Shown here one piece after another: positions 27,096-41,125 of a stretch of DNA of 64,000 nt. A program made the position numbers and the translations under genes. Source of the stretch: Streptomyces capillispiralis (lineage in GTDB: Bacteria; Actinomycetota; Actinomycetes; Streptomycetales; Streptomycetaceae); contig NZ_VIWV01000001.1 in the NCBI RefSeq assembly GCF_007829875.1, forward strand, positions 6,632,501 to 6,696,500, written 5' to 3'. Under the pieces are notes generated by a model that was not told the DNA's origin, searched no databases, and saw nothing but the letters and a program-made list of their open reading frames with translations. Within the stretch, counting starts at the first letter, position 1. Each line of letters starts with the position of its first letter.

Positions 27096-28226
27096 CAACC
27101 TCCACCAGGGGAGCCACCAGGGTTCCCGCCGTTCTCGTCCTGGAGGACGGCCGGATCTTCCGCGGCCGTGCCTACGGGGCGGTGGGGGAGACCTTCGGCG
27201 AAGCGGTGTTCTCCACCGGCATGACCGGCTACCAGGAGACCCTCACCGACCCGTCGTACCACCGCCAGGTCGTGGTGATGACCGCCCCGCACGTCGGCAA
27301 CACCGGCGTCAACGACGAGGACGCCGAGTCGAAGCGGATCTGGGTCTCCGGCTACGTCGTGCGCGACCCCGCGCGCGTGCCGTCCAACTGGCGCTCCCGG
27401 CGCTCCCTGGACGACGAACTCGCCGCGCAGGGCGTCGTCGGCATCAGCGGCATCGACACCCGCGCGCTCACCCGCCACCTGCGCGAGCGCGGCGCCATGC
27501 GCGTCGGCATCTTCAGCGGCGACGCCGTGCGCGACGACGCGGCACTGCTCGCCCGCGTCAAGGAGACGCCCGAGATGAAGGGCGCCGACCTGTCCGCCGA
27601 GGTCGCCACCACCGAGCCGTACGTCGTCCCCGCGATCGGCGAGAAGAAGTTCACCGTCGCCGCGGTCGACCTCGGCATCAAGGGCATGACCCCGCAGCGC
27701 ATGGCCGAGCGCGGCATCGAGGTCCACGTGCTGCCCGCCACCGCCACCGTGGACGACGTCTACGCCGTCGCCCCCGACGGCGTGTTCTTCTCCAACGGGC
27801 CCGGCGACCCCGCCACCGCCGACCACCCCGTCTCCGTGATGCGGGGCGTGCTGGAGCGCGGCACCCCGCTGTTCGGCATCTGCTTCGGCAACCAGATCCT
27901 CGGCCGCGCCCTCGGCTTCGGCACCTTCAAGCTGAAGTACGGCCACCGGGGCATCAACCAGCCCGTGCAGGACCGTACGACCGGCAAGGTCGAGGTCACC
28001 GCGCACAACCACGGCTTCGCCGTCGACGCCCCCCTCGACAAGGTCTCCGACACCCCGTTCGGCCGTGCCGAGGTGTCCCACGTCTGCCTGAACGACAACG
28101 TGGTGGAGGGCCTCCAGCTGCTCGACCGGCCGGCCTTCAGCGTCCAGTACCACCCCGAAGCGGCAGCGGGCCCGCACGACGCCGCCTACCTGTTCGACCG
28201 CTTCGTTTCCCTGATGGAGGGCCAGC

Positions 28227-28234
<8 letters not shown>
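27092..28234 (+). CDS. carA: carbamoyl phosphate synthetase small subunit
   Basis: A 380-aa glutaminase subunit that supplies ammonia to CarB. The N-terminal CPSase domain (LEDGRIFRGRAYGAVGETFGE) is followed by a class I glutamine amidotransferase domain from about residue 180. The nucleophile Cys is in FGICFGNQILGRALG. The catalytic His/Glu pair is in QYHPEAAAGPHD. The ATG overlaps the preceding stop. The carB GTG lies 8 nt inside the carA end. Confidence 0.97.
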
Positions 28235-31535
<3,301 letters not shown>

Positions 31536-31541
31536 CACCCC

Positions 31542-31571
31542 GAGGGGGACACCGGAAACGGTGTCCCCCTC
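31542..31571 (+). terminator. intercistronic hairpin between carB and pyrD
   Basis: A perfect 12-bp inverted repeat GAGGGGGACACC / GGTGTCCCCCTC with a 6-nt loop GGAAAC lies inside the operon, ending 14 nt before the pyrD ATG. It could be a partial terminator or an mRNA stability element. The pyrD ribosome-binding site (GAGGA) lies just beyond it and is not paired. Confidence 0.6.
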
Positions 31572-31585
31572 TTCATGAGGACACC

Positions 31586-32688
<1,103 letters not shown>

Positions 32689-32692
<4 letters not shown>

Positions 32693-33534
32693 GTGGTCTG
32701 GAACCCTTCGGCGCGCGTCTGCGCCGCGCGATGGACGAGCGGGGCCCGCTGTGCGTGGGCATCGACCCGCACGCCTCCCTGCTCGCCGAGTGGGGCCTGA
32801 ACGACGACGTGGCGGGCCTGGAGCGGTTCAGCCGCACCGTGGTGGAGGCGGTGGCCGACCGGGTCGCCGTGCTCAAGCCGCAGAGCGCCTTCTTCGAGCG
32901 CTTCGGCTCGCGCGGTGTCGCCGTCCTGGAGGACACCGTGCGCGAGGCGAGGGCGGCCGGGGCGCTGGTCGTCATGGACGCCAAGCGCGGCGACATCGGC
33001 TCCACCATGGCCGCCTACGCCGAGTCGTTCCTGCACAAGGACGCGCCGCTGTTCTCCGACGCGCTCACCGTCTCGCCGTACCTCGGCTACGGCTCGCTGA
33101 GCCCGGCCGTCGCACTGGCCCGGGAGTCCGGCACCGGGCTGTTCGTGCTGGCGCTGACGTCGAACCCGGAGGGCGGCGAGGTGCAGCACGCGGTCCGCGC
33201 CGACGGGCGGACCATCGGCGCCACCATGCTCGCGCACCTGGCCCTGGAGAACGCCGGCGAGGAGCCCCTGGGGTCCTTCGGCGCCGTGGTCGGCGCGACG
33301 CTCGGCGACCTGTCCTCCTACGACCTGGACATGGGCGGCCCGATCCTCGCGCCCGGCATCGGCGCGCAGGGCGCCACGGCGGCCGATCTGCCGGCCGTCT
33401 TCGGGCGCGCGGTGCGCAACGTGGTGCCGAACGTCAGCCGGGGAGTGTTGCGCCACGGTCCCGACGCGGTCGCTCTGCGTGACGCCGCGGAGCGGTTCGC
33501 GGAGGAGATCCGGGCCTCCATGACGGCGTCCTGA
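32689..33534 (+). CDS. pyrF: orotidine 5'-phosphate decarboxylase (PyrF type 2)
   Basis: A 281-aa enzyme that decarboxylates OMP to UMP, the final step of this operon. The length and the catalytic motif VMDAKRGDIGSTM mark the longer actinobacterial/myxobacterial type 2 subgroup. A phosphate-binding LAPGIGAQGATA lies near the C-terminus. The ATG overlaps the pyrD stop (ATGA). A 256-bp gap with its own promoter-like elements follows before sihF. Confidence 0.96.
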
Positions 33535-33651
33535 AGGGGCCGACGAGGGATTCCGTGGTCGCCGGACTCTGGATACATCCTCAAATCCGGGGCAGTATGT
33601 CTTAAATGTCCGGCCTGACGGAGGCTGACCAGGACTTTTCCGCTGTTCTCG

Positions 33652-33680
33652 CTGACTCCGGCGGAGTTGGCCGCTAGTCT
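33652..33680 (+). promoter_or_regulatory. candidate sihF promoter
   Basis: CTGACT (33652-33657), a 17-nt spacer, then TAGTCT (33675-33680). This is a reasonable match to the TTGAC-N17-TANNNT housekeeping consensus, about 110 bp before the sihF GTG. Confidence 0.5.
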
Positions 33681-33790
33681 CCGACGGAGAGTGAACGGGC
33701 AAGCGTGTTGCTCGTGGCTCCCCAGGTGTGGGGCGACTAGGTTCCTCACCGGTCCGTATCCGACAGTTCGACATCCGAGGTGACGTAGGC

Positions 33791-34114
33791 GTGGCTCTTC
33801 CGCCCCTTACCCCTGAACAGCGCGCAGCCGCGCTCGAAAAGGCCGCCGCGGCTCGCCGGGAGCGGGCCGAGGTCAAGAATCGACTCAAGCACTCCGGCGC
33901 CTCCCTGCACGAGGTCATCAAGCAGGGTCAGGAGAACGACGTCATCGGCAAGATGAAGGTCTCCGCCCTGCTCGAGTCGCTGCCGGGCGTGGGCAAGGTC
34001 CGCGCCAAGCAGATCATGGAGCGACTGGGCATCTCCGAGAGCCGCCGTGTGCGCGGTCTCGGTTCCAACCAGATCGCCTCCCTGGAGCGTGAGTTCGGCA
34101 GCACCGGCTCCTGA
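33791..34114 (+). CDS. sihF: Streptomyces integration host factor sIHF
   Basis: A 107-aa nucleoid-associated DNA-binding protein specific to actinobacteria (related to mycobacterial mIHF). In Streptomyces it affects chromosome compaction, sporulation and antibiotic production. The N-terminal half is a charged helix (EQRAAALEKAAAARRERAEV). The C-terminal half has the helix-turn-helix/HhH-like DNA-contact region LLESLPGVGKVRAKQIMERL. GTG start with GAGGTGA upstream. The normal family length supports this start over an ATG 63 bp upstream. Confidence 0.95.
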   Translation: MALPPLTPEQRAAALEKAAAARRERAEVKNRLKHSGASLHEVIKQGQENDVIGKMKVSALLESLPGVGKVRAKQIMERLGISESRRVRGLGSNQIASLEREFGSTGS

Positions 34115-34151
34115 GTCCCGAGCACTGCGGGATTCCTGGAATAATCGCTGC

Positions 34152-34709
34152 ATGAGTGAACGTCCGCGGCTGACCGTGCTCTCCGGCCCCTCCGGGGTCG
34201 GCAAGAGCACGGTCGTCGCCCATATGCGCAAGGAACACCCCGAGGTCTGGCTCTCGGTGTCGGCGACGACCCGCAAGCCCCGCCCGGGCGAGCAGCACGG
34301 TGTCCACTACTTCTTCGTCACCGACGACGAGATGGACAAGCTGATCGCCAACGGCGAGCTGCTGGAGTGGGCCGAATTCGCCGGCAACCGCTACGGCACG
34401 CCCCGCGCGGCGGTGCTCGAGCACCTGGAGGCGGGTGTGCCCGTGCTCCTGGAGATCGACCTCCAGGGCGCGCGGCAGGTCCGTGAGTCCATGGCCGAGG
34501 CCCAGCTGGTGTTCCTGGCCCCTCCCTCCTGGGAGGAGCTCGTGCGCAGGCTCACCGGCCGGGGCACGGAGTCGGCGGAGGTCATCGAGCGCCGTCTGGA
34601 CGCCGCGAAGACCGAGCTGGCGGCCGAGCCCGAGTTCGACACCACCCTGGTCAACACCTCCGTCGAGGACGTGGCCCGCGAGCTGCTAGCCTTGATGAAC
34701 GTCGTGTGA
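34152..34709 (+). CDS. gmk: guanylate kinase
   Basis: A 185-aa P-loop kinase that converts GMP to GDP. Walker A is SGPSGVGKST at about residues 12-21. GMP-binding residues lie in VSATTRKPRPGE and in the GVHYFFV/EWAEFAGNRYGTP region. No strong Shine-Dalgarno sequence is present. AATAAT followed by 6 nt directly precedes the ATG, so a leaderless transcript is possible. rpoZ follows 62 bp downstream, an order widely conserved in bacteria. Confidence 0.96.
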   Translation: MSERPRLTVLSGPSGVGKSTVVAHMRKEHPEVWLSVSATTRKPRPGEQHGVHYFFVTDDEMDKLIANGELLEWAEFAGNRYGTPRAAVLEHLEAGVPVLLEIDLQGARQVRESMAEAQLVFLAPPSWEELVRRLTGRGTESAEVIERRLDAAKTELAAEPEFDTTLVNTSVEDVARELLALMNVV

Positions 34710-34771
34710 TCGTGGGCAATCGTCCAACGATCATGCAGACTGCATCTTTCCCATCCATCGGAAGGTAGAGC

Positions 34772-35044
34772 GTGTCCTCTTCCATCTCCGCGCCCGAGGG
34801 CATCATCAACCCGCCGATCGACGAGCTCCTCGAGGCCACGGACTCGAAGTACAGCCTCGTGATCTACGCGGCCAAGCGGGCCCGCCAGATCAACGCGTAC
34901 TACTCGCAGCTCGGTGAGGGTCTGCTCGAGTACGTCGGTCCCCTCGTCGACACCCATGTCCACGAGAAGCCGCTCTCGATCGCCCTGCGCGAGATCAACG
35001 CGGGACTGCTGACCTCCGAGGCCGTCGACGGCCCCGGTCAGTAA
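34772..35044 (+). CDS. rpoZ: RNA polymerase omega subunit
   Basis: A 90-aa assembly chaperone of the beta' subunit. The conserved core is LLEATDSKYSLVIYAAKRARQI, and the C-terminal segment ends in PLSIALREINAGLL. GTG start with GAAGGTAGAG upstream. In S. coelicolor loss of omega affects development and antibiotic production. It lies between gmk and coaBC, which is a common order. Confidence 0.96.
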   Translation: MSSSISAPEGIINPPIDELLEATDSKYSLVIYAAKRARQINAYYSQLGEGLLEYVGPLVDTHVHEKPLSIALREINAGLLTSEAVDGPGQ

Positions 35045-35087
35045 GGCCCGGTCAGTAAGTCGTATCAGCGGCTTGCAGCTGACTTTT

Positions 35088-35121
35088 CCACAGGCCCGGC
35101 AGCACGTTGCCGGGCCTGTGG
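35088..35121 (+). terminator. terminator after rpoZ
   Basis: A perfect 14-bp inverted repeat (35088-35101 with 35108-35121), loop GCACGT, preceded by a short T run (GACTTTT). Confidence 0.8.
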
Positions 35122-35167
35122 TGTCTGATGGGGGTGGTCGCAGATTTCCGAGGTCCGGGGAGAGACG

Positions 35168-36370
35168 GTGGACAAGCCGAAGGTCGTACTGGGGGTCAGC
35201 GGTGGCATCGCCGCGTACAAGGCCTGTGAGCTGCTCCGGCGGCTGACGGAGTCGGGGCACGACGTGCGGGTCGTCCCCACCGCCTCCGCGCTGCACTTCG
35301 TCGGGGCCGCCACCTGGTCCGCGCTCTCCGGCCACCCCGTCTCCACCGACGTCTGGGACGACGTCCACGAGGTGCCGCACGTGCGGATCGGGCAGCACGC
35401 CGACCTGGTGGTGGTCGCCCCCGCCACCGCGGACATGCTCGCCAAGGCCGCCCACGGCCTGGCCGACGACCTCCTCACCAACACCCTGCTCACCGCCCGC
35501 TGTCCCGTGGTCTTCGCGCCGGCCATGCACACCGAGATGTGGGAGCACCCGGCCACCCAGGAGAACGTGGCGACGCTGCGCGCCCGCGGCGCCGTCGTCA
35601 TCGAACCGGCCGTCGGCCGCCTCACCGGCGTCGACACCGGCAAGGGCCGGCTGCCCGACCCCGGCGAGATCTTCGAGGTCTGCCGCCGGGTGCTGGCCCG
35701 CGGCGTCACCGAGCCCGACCTCCGGGGCCGGCACGTCGTCGTCAGCGCCGGAGGCACCCGCGAGCCCCTCGACCCGGTCCGCTTCCTCGGCAACCGCTCG
35801 TCCGGCAAGCAGGGGTACGCCCTCGCCCGCACCGCCGCCGCCCGCGGCGCCCGGGTCACCCTGATCGCGGCCAACACCGCGCTGCCCGACCCCGCCGGGG
35901 TGGACATCGTCCGCGTGGGCACCGCCGTGGAACTGCGCGAAGCCGTCCTCGGCGCCGCCGCCGACGCGGACGCGGTCGTCATGGCCGCGGCCGTCGCCGA
36001 CTTCCGCCCGGCGGTCTACGCGACCGGGAAGATAAAGAAGAAGGACGGCCAGGAGCCCGAGCCCGTCACCCTGGTGCGCAATCCGGACGTCCTCGCCGAG
36101 ATCTCCGGCGACCGGGCGCGCGCCGGACAGGTGATCGTCGGCTTCGCCGCCGAGACCGACGACGTGCTCGCCAACGGCCGCGCCAAACTGAAGCGCAAGG
36201 GCTGCGACCTGCTGGTGGTGAACGAGGTGGGGGAGCGCAGGACCTTCGGCTCCGAGGAGAACGAGGCCGTGGTGCTGGGCGCCGACGGCAGCGAGACCCC
36301 CGTCGCCCACGGGCCGAAGGAAGCCCTGGCCGAAACCGTGTGGGACCTGGTGGCCGAGCGCCTCGGATGA
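35168..36370 (+). CDS. coaBC: bifunctional phosphopantothenoylcysteine decarboxylase / phosphopantothenate-cysteine ligase
   Basis: A 400-aa enzyme that carries out two steps of coenzyme A synthesis. The N-terminal CoaC flavoprotein domain (about 1-185) has the GGIAAYKACELLRRL start, the active-site His in HVRIGQHAD, and the variant PAMHTEMWEHP where most relatives have PAMN. The C-terminal CoaB ligase domain starts near residue 190 and has the diagnostic FLGNRSSGKQGYALA and the KIKKKD loop. GTG start with GGGGAGAG upstream. Confidence 0.96.
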   Translation: MDKPKVVLGVSGGIAAYKACELLRRLTESGHDVRVVPTASALHFVGAATWSALSGHPVSTDVWDDVHEVPHVRIGQHADLVVVAPATADMLAKAAHGLADDLLTNTLLTARCPVVFAPAMHTEMWEHPATQENVATLRARGAVVIEPAVGRLTGVDTGKGRLPDPGEIFEVCRRVLARGVTEPDLRGRHVVVSAGGTREPLDPVRFLGNRSSGKQGYALARTAAARGARVTLIAANTALPDPAGVDIVRVGTAVELREAVLGAAADADAVVMAAAVADFRPAVYATGKIKKKDGQEPEPVTLVRNPDVLAEISGDRARAGQVIVGFAAETDDVLANGRAKLKRKGCDLLVVNEVGERRTFGSEENEAVVLGADGSETPVAHGPKEALAETVWDLVAERLG

Positions 36371-36607
36371 GTGATCCGCTCTCCGTCCGGTCCGCCGAAT
36401 CCTGGCCCGTGAGGGCGTGGCGCCTCTGGTCAAGCTCGCCCGGCATGGGCAGAATGCCCGTGCCGCAGGTCACAGAGCTCTCGCGAGGCGAGACAGGGGA
36501 CCCCACGGCGAAGCACGACCGATAAACTGTTTCACGGACGGCGTCGGGTGCAGCCCCCGCCGTTCGCCAATGATCAGCCAGCAGCCGCTGCAACCCCAGG
36601 GAGCATT

Positions 36608-37816
<1,209 letters not shown>

Positions 37817-37834
37817 GCCCGGCCCCGCTCCGTC

Positions 37835-37870
37835 CCGAGGCCCGGCTCCCTCGCGGGGGCCGGGCCTCGG
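37835..37870 (+). terminator. terminator after metK
   Basis: A 12-bp inverted repeat CCGAGGCCCGGC / GCCGGGCCTCGG with a 12-nt loop, 18 bp after the metK stop. Confidence 0.75.
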
Positions 37871-37940
37871 CGCGTCCGGAACCGCCCCCACCGGGCAGAG
37901 CCCGGCGCCGCTGTCGGTGGCGTTTGGTAAGAATGCAAGC

Positions 37941-40088
37941 GTGAGCAGCGAGAACGGACGGCAGGACGGCGGCGCGGAGGGTGCGCCGCCCGAGCAGCTC
38001 GCGCTCATCCGGGAGAGCGTGCGCAAGGCCAAGGCCCCCCGCGCCAAACCCCGGACCTGGCGGGGTGCCGCCCTGGCCCGGGACCTGCCCGTCGCCCGGG
38101 TCCTCGTCGACAAGGGCGTGCTCCATCTCGACCGCTACTTCGACTACGCCGTGCCCGAGGAGCTGGACGCCGACGCCCAGCCGGGCGTGCGGGTGCGGGT
38201 GCGGTTCGGGGCCGGGCGGCACCGGGTGCGCGACGGGCGGCGCGAGGGCGGCGGACTGATCGGCGGATTCCTCGTCGAGCGGCTCGCCGAGTCCGACTAC
38301 TCGGGGCCCCTGGCGGCGCTGGCCCAGGTCGTCTCGCCCGAGCGGGTGCTCAGCGAGGAGCTCCTGGGGCTCGCCAGGGCAGTCGCCGACCGGTACGCCG
38401 GCAGCCTCGCCGACGTGCTCCAGCTCGCCGTACCGCCGCGCAACGCCCGCGCCGAGCAACGGCCCTCGCCGGCCCCGCTGCCGCCGCCCCCGGCGCCCGC
38501 CCCCGGCTCCTGGGAGCGGTACGAGCAGGGGCCGGCGTTCCTCGAGTCCCTGGCCACGGGAGGCGCCCCACGGGCCGTGTGGAACGCGCTGCCCGGACCC
38601 GGGTGGAGCGAGGAGATCGCCCGGGCCGTCGCGGCGACCCTGGCCTCCGGGCGCGGCGCGCTGGTCGTCCTGCCGGACGGACGGGCCGTGGCCCGCGTCG
38701 ACGCCGCGCTCACCGAACTGCTGGGCCAGGGGCGGCACGCGGTGCTCACCGCCGACGCCGGACCGGAGAAGCGGTACGCGCAGTGGCTGGCCGTGCGGCG
38801 GGGATCCGTACGGGCGGTCGTCGGGACGCGGGCGGCGATGTTCGCCCCGGTGCGGGACCTCGGACTGGTCGCCGTGTGGGACGACGGCGACGACAGCCAC
38901 AGCGAGCAGCACGCCCCGCAGCCGCACGCCCGTGAGGTGCTGCTGCTGAGGGCGGCACAGGACAGGTGCGGCTTCCTGCTGGGCAGCTGGAGCTGCACGG
39001 TGGAGGCCGCCCAGCTGGTGGAGACCGGCTGGGCCCGACCGCTGGTCGCCGGGCGGGAGCGGGTGCGGGCCGCCGCACCGATGGTGCGGACCGTCGGGGA
39101 CGGGGACCTCGCGCGTGACGAGGCCGCCCGTGCCGCGCGGCTGCCGACGCTCGCCTGGCAGGCCGTCAGGGAGGGGCTGCGGCACGGGCCGGTGCTCGTC
39201 CAGGTGCCGCGCCGGGGATACGTGCCCCGGATGGCGTGCGCCACCTGCCGTGCGCCGGCGCGGTGCCGGCACTGCTCCGGGCCGCTGGAGGCGCGGGATT
39301 CCGGCGATCTGCGGTGCGGCTGGTGCGGGCGCGGGGAGAGCGACTGGCACTGCGGCGAGTGCGGCGGGTTCCGGCTGCGGGCGCAGGTGGTGGGGGCCCG
39401 GCGCACCGCCGAGGAGCTGGGCCGGGCGTTCCCCGCGGTTCCGGTGCGCACCTCGGGGCGCGAGCACGTGCTGGACACGGTGCCGGGGGCGCCCTCGCTG
39501 GTGGTGAGCACACCGGGGGCGGAGCCGGTGGCCGAGGGCGGCTACGCGGCGGCGCTGCTGCTGGACGGGTGGGCCATGCTGGGCCGCCCCGACCTGCGGG
39601 CGGGGGAGGACGCGTTGCGCCGCTGGATCGGCGCGGCGGCACTGGTCCGTCCGCAGTCGGCGGGCGGCACGGTGGTGGTGGTCGCCGAACCGACGCTGCG
39701 GCCGGTGCAGGCGCTGGTGCGCTGGGATCCGGTCGGGCACGCGGTGCGGGAACTGGCCGAGCGCGGCGAACTGGGCTTCCCGCCGGTGTCGAGGATGGCG
39801 TCGGTGTCGGGGCCGGGCGGGGCCGTGGCCGGGTTCCTGCGCGCGGTCGACCTGCCCGCGCAGGCGGAGGTGCTCGGTCCGATCCCTCTGCCGGTCACCC
39901 CGGTGGGCCGCCCGCGACGGCCGGGAGCACCGCCTCCGGGGGAGGAGTGGGAACGCGCCCTCGTCCGCGTCCCCCCGGGCACCGGCGCCGCCCTGGCGGG
40001 CGCGCTCAAGGCCGCGCAGGCGGCCCGGATGGCCAGGGGCGGGGACGAAACGGTGTGGGTGCGCATCGACCCGCCGGACATCGGCTGA
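37941..40088 (+). CDS. priA: primosomal protein N' (PriA) with degenerate helicase motifs
   Basis: A 715-aa member of the replication-restart PriA family. The N-terminal DNA-binding domain spans about 45-165. Eight cysteines in CxxC pairs (C433/C436, C442/C445, C459/C462, C471/C474) form the expected zinc sites. The helicase core is altered. The Walker A segment near 218-224 reads PGPGWSE where active PriA has GVTGSGKT, and motif II near 314 reads DDGDD instead of DEEH. It is therefore probably not an ATP-driven helicase, as already noted for actinobacterial PriA. No ribosome-binding site precedes the GTG. AAGAAT lies 6 nt upstream. Confidence 0.92.
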   Translation: MSSENGRQDGGAEGAPPEQLALIRESVRKAKAPRAKPRTWRGAALARDLPVARVLVDKGVLHLDRYFDYAVPEELDADAQPGVRVRVRFGAGRHRVRDGRREGGGLIGGFLVERLAESDYSGPLAALAQVVSPERVLSEELLGLARAVADRYAGSLADVLQLAVPPRNARAEQRPSPAPLPPPPAPAPGSWERYEQGPAFLESLATGGAPRAVWNALPGPGWSEEIARAVAATLASGRGALVVLPDGRAVARVDAALTELLGQGRHAVLTADAGPEKRYAQWLAVRRGSVRAVVGTRAAMFAPVRDLGLVAVWDDGDDSHSEQHAPQPHAREVLLLRAAQDRCGFLLGSWSCTVEAAQLVETGWARPLVAGRERVRAAAPMVRTVGDGDLARDEAARAARLPTLAWQAVREGLRHGPVLVQVPRRGYVPRMACATCRAPARCRHCSGPLEARDSGDLRCGWCGRGESDWHCGECGGFRLRAQVVGARRTAEELGRAFPAVPVRTSGREHVLDTVPGAPSLVVSTPGAEPVAEGGYAAALLLDGWAMLGRPDLRAGEDALRRWIGAAALVRPQSAGGTVVVVAEPTLRPVQALVRWDPVGHAVRELAERGELGFPPVSRMASVSGPGGAVAGFLRAVDLPAQAEVLGPIPLPVTPVGRPRRPGAPPPGEEWERALVRVPPGTGAALAGALKAAQAARMARGGDETVWVRIDPPDIG

Positions 40089-40238
40089 CGCGACGACGTT
40101 CGGACGGGCCGGGGAGGGCCCTCGAGTGTGCTGCCGGTTCGCGGCGACACCGGCGCGGGGCGCGGCGGTTCGGCCGGCCGAGCGGACCCGGCGGGACGAA
40201 GCCCCAGCGGGGCGTCCGCCGTCGGCCGGTGCGCGGAA

Positions 40239-40281
40239 CGGCCCCGCCCTCCCGGGGCGGTGCGCCGGGAGGGCGGGGCCG
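40239..40281. terminator. bidirectional terminator between priA and the HTH gene
   Basis: A perfect 17-bp inverted repeat (40239-40255 with 40265-40281) with a 9-nt loop lies between convergent genes. Confidence 0.85.
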
Positions 40282-40294
40282 TGGAGACGGTGGC

Positions 40295-40840
40295 TCAGCC
40301 GTTGCGAGGGGCCGGGAAGGCCGTGGGGCGTGGTTCGTCGCGCAGGGAGGGACTGCCGGCCGTGGGCTGGGTCGGCATGGAGCGGGCGGCGGGCACCGTC
40401 GGCACCGCGGAGACACCGGCGCCCACATTGACGGCGCGGGTGCCCGACGCGTCGGCGGTGCGCTCGGTCTCCCCGGCCGCCGCCTGCGCCGCGGCACGGC
40501 GGGCGCCGTAACGGCGGTGGACCGCCTGTTTGGTGACTCCGAGCGCGGAGCCCACCGCGTCCCACGAGAAGCCCAGTGAGCGGTCGAAGTCCACGGCGGC
40601 CGTGACCAGGGTCTCGACACTGTCCCGCAGCTCCTGGGCGAGACGGACCGTCGGGGCGGGGGCGCGTCCGTAGACGACGAAGCCCGTGGACGGGCCGGAG
40701 CGGCGCGGGCGGTAGACGTTGCCCAGCTGGGCGGTGAGCGTGCGCAGCGCGTCCACCTGCCGGCGGACCCGCTCGATGTCCCGCACCAGCAGGTGCAGGC
40801 TGGCCCGAGCCTGGGCGTCGTGGGTTGCGTGGTCGGCCAT
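40295..40840 (-). CDS. helix-turn-helix protein, unknown
   Basis: A 181-aa protein. A helical N-terminal region (about 10-45) is followed by a segment with VYGRAPAPTVRLAQELRDSVETLV. A helix-turn-helix-like motif is at about 88-112 (FSWDAVGSALGVTKQAVHRRYG). The tail is disordered and rich in Ala, Thr and Pro. I chose the ATG at 40840 because GAGAGG lies 7 nt upstream. A TTG two codons earlier is less likely. An inverted repeat TGGTCAA-N7-TTGACCA lies about 52 bp upstream and may be its own operator. No target is known. Confidence 0.78.
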   Translation of the reverse strand: MADHATHDAQARASLHLLVRDIERVRRQVDALRTLTAQLGNVYRPRRSGPSTGFVVYGRAPAPTVRLAQELRDSVETLVTAAVDFDRSLGFSWDAVGSALGVTKQAVHRRYGARRAAAQAAAGETERTADASGTRAVNVGAGVSAVPTVPAARSMPTQPTAGSPSLRDEPRPTAFPAPRNG

Positions 40841-40891
40841 GAACAAGCCTCTCGAACCGGCGTTGAAAGGAATGAGCCCGCTCGGGGCCCG

Positions 40892-40912
40892 TGGTCAACT
40901 CTTTCTTGACCA
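40892..40912 (-). promoter_or_regulatory. inverted repeat upstream of the HTH gene
   Basis: TGGTCAA, 7 nt, TTGACCA is a perfect 7-bp dyad between the divergent HTH gene and fmt. Each arm also contains a TTGACC that could act as a -35 element on either strand. Confidence 0.5.
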
Positions 40913-41125
40913 ACGCGGGAGCGCTCCGCGGGTCACGGGGTGGGGGCGTGGCGGCATATGCGTACGCCCCCGGGTGGGGCGGCGCGCCGCCGTCCCACCC
41001 GGGGCGAGCCTGCCTGCCGGGCCCCCGGTACCGGCGGTTCTCCCTGCACGGGTGCCGTGGGCGCCGCCCCCATAGACTGGTGCGCCGCCCGCATCCGCTC
41101 CCGCCCGAGAGGCCCCCAGCACCCC

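Noticed and set aside
36371..36607. SAM riboswitch upstream of metK
   Set aside because: The region has GGTCA and GCAACCCC fragments, but I could not assemble a SAM-I or SAM-IV core with the conserved pseudoknot and binding residues. A covariance-model scan would decide.
40916..40930. CebR-box-like palindrome (GGGAGCGCTCC core)
   Set aside because: It matches only 11 of 14 positions of TGGGAGCGCTCCCA and is not near any cellulose or cellobiose gene.
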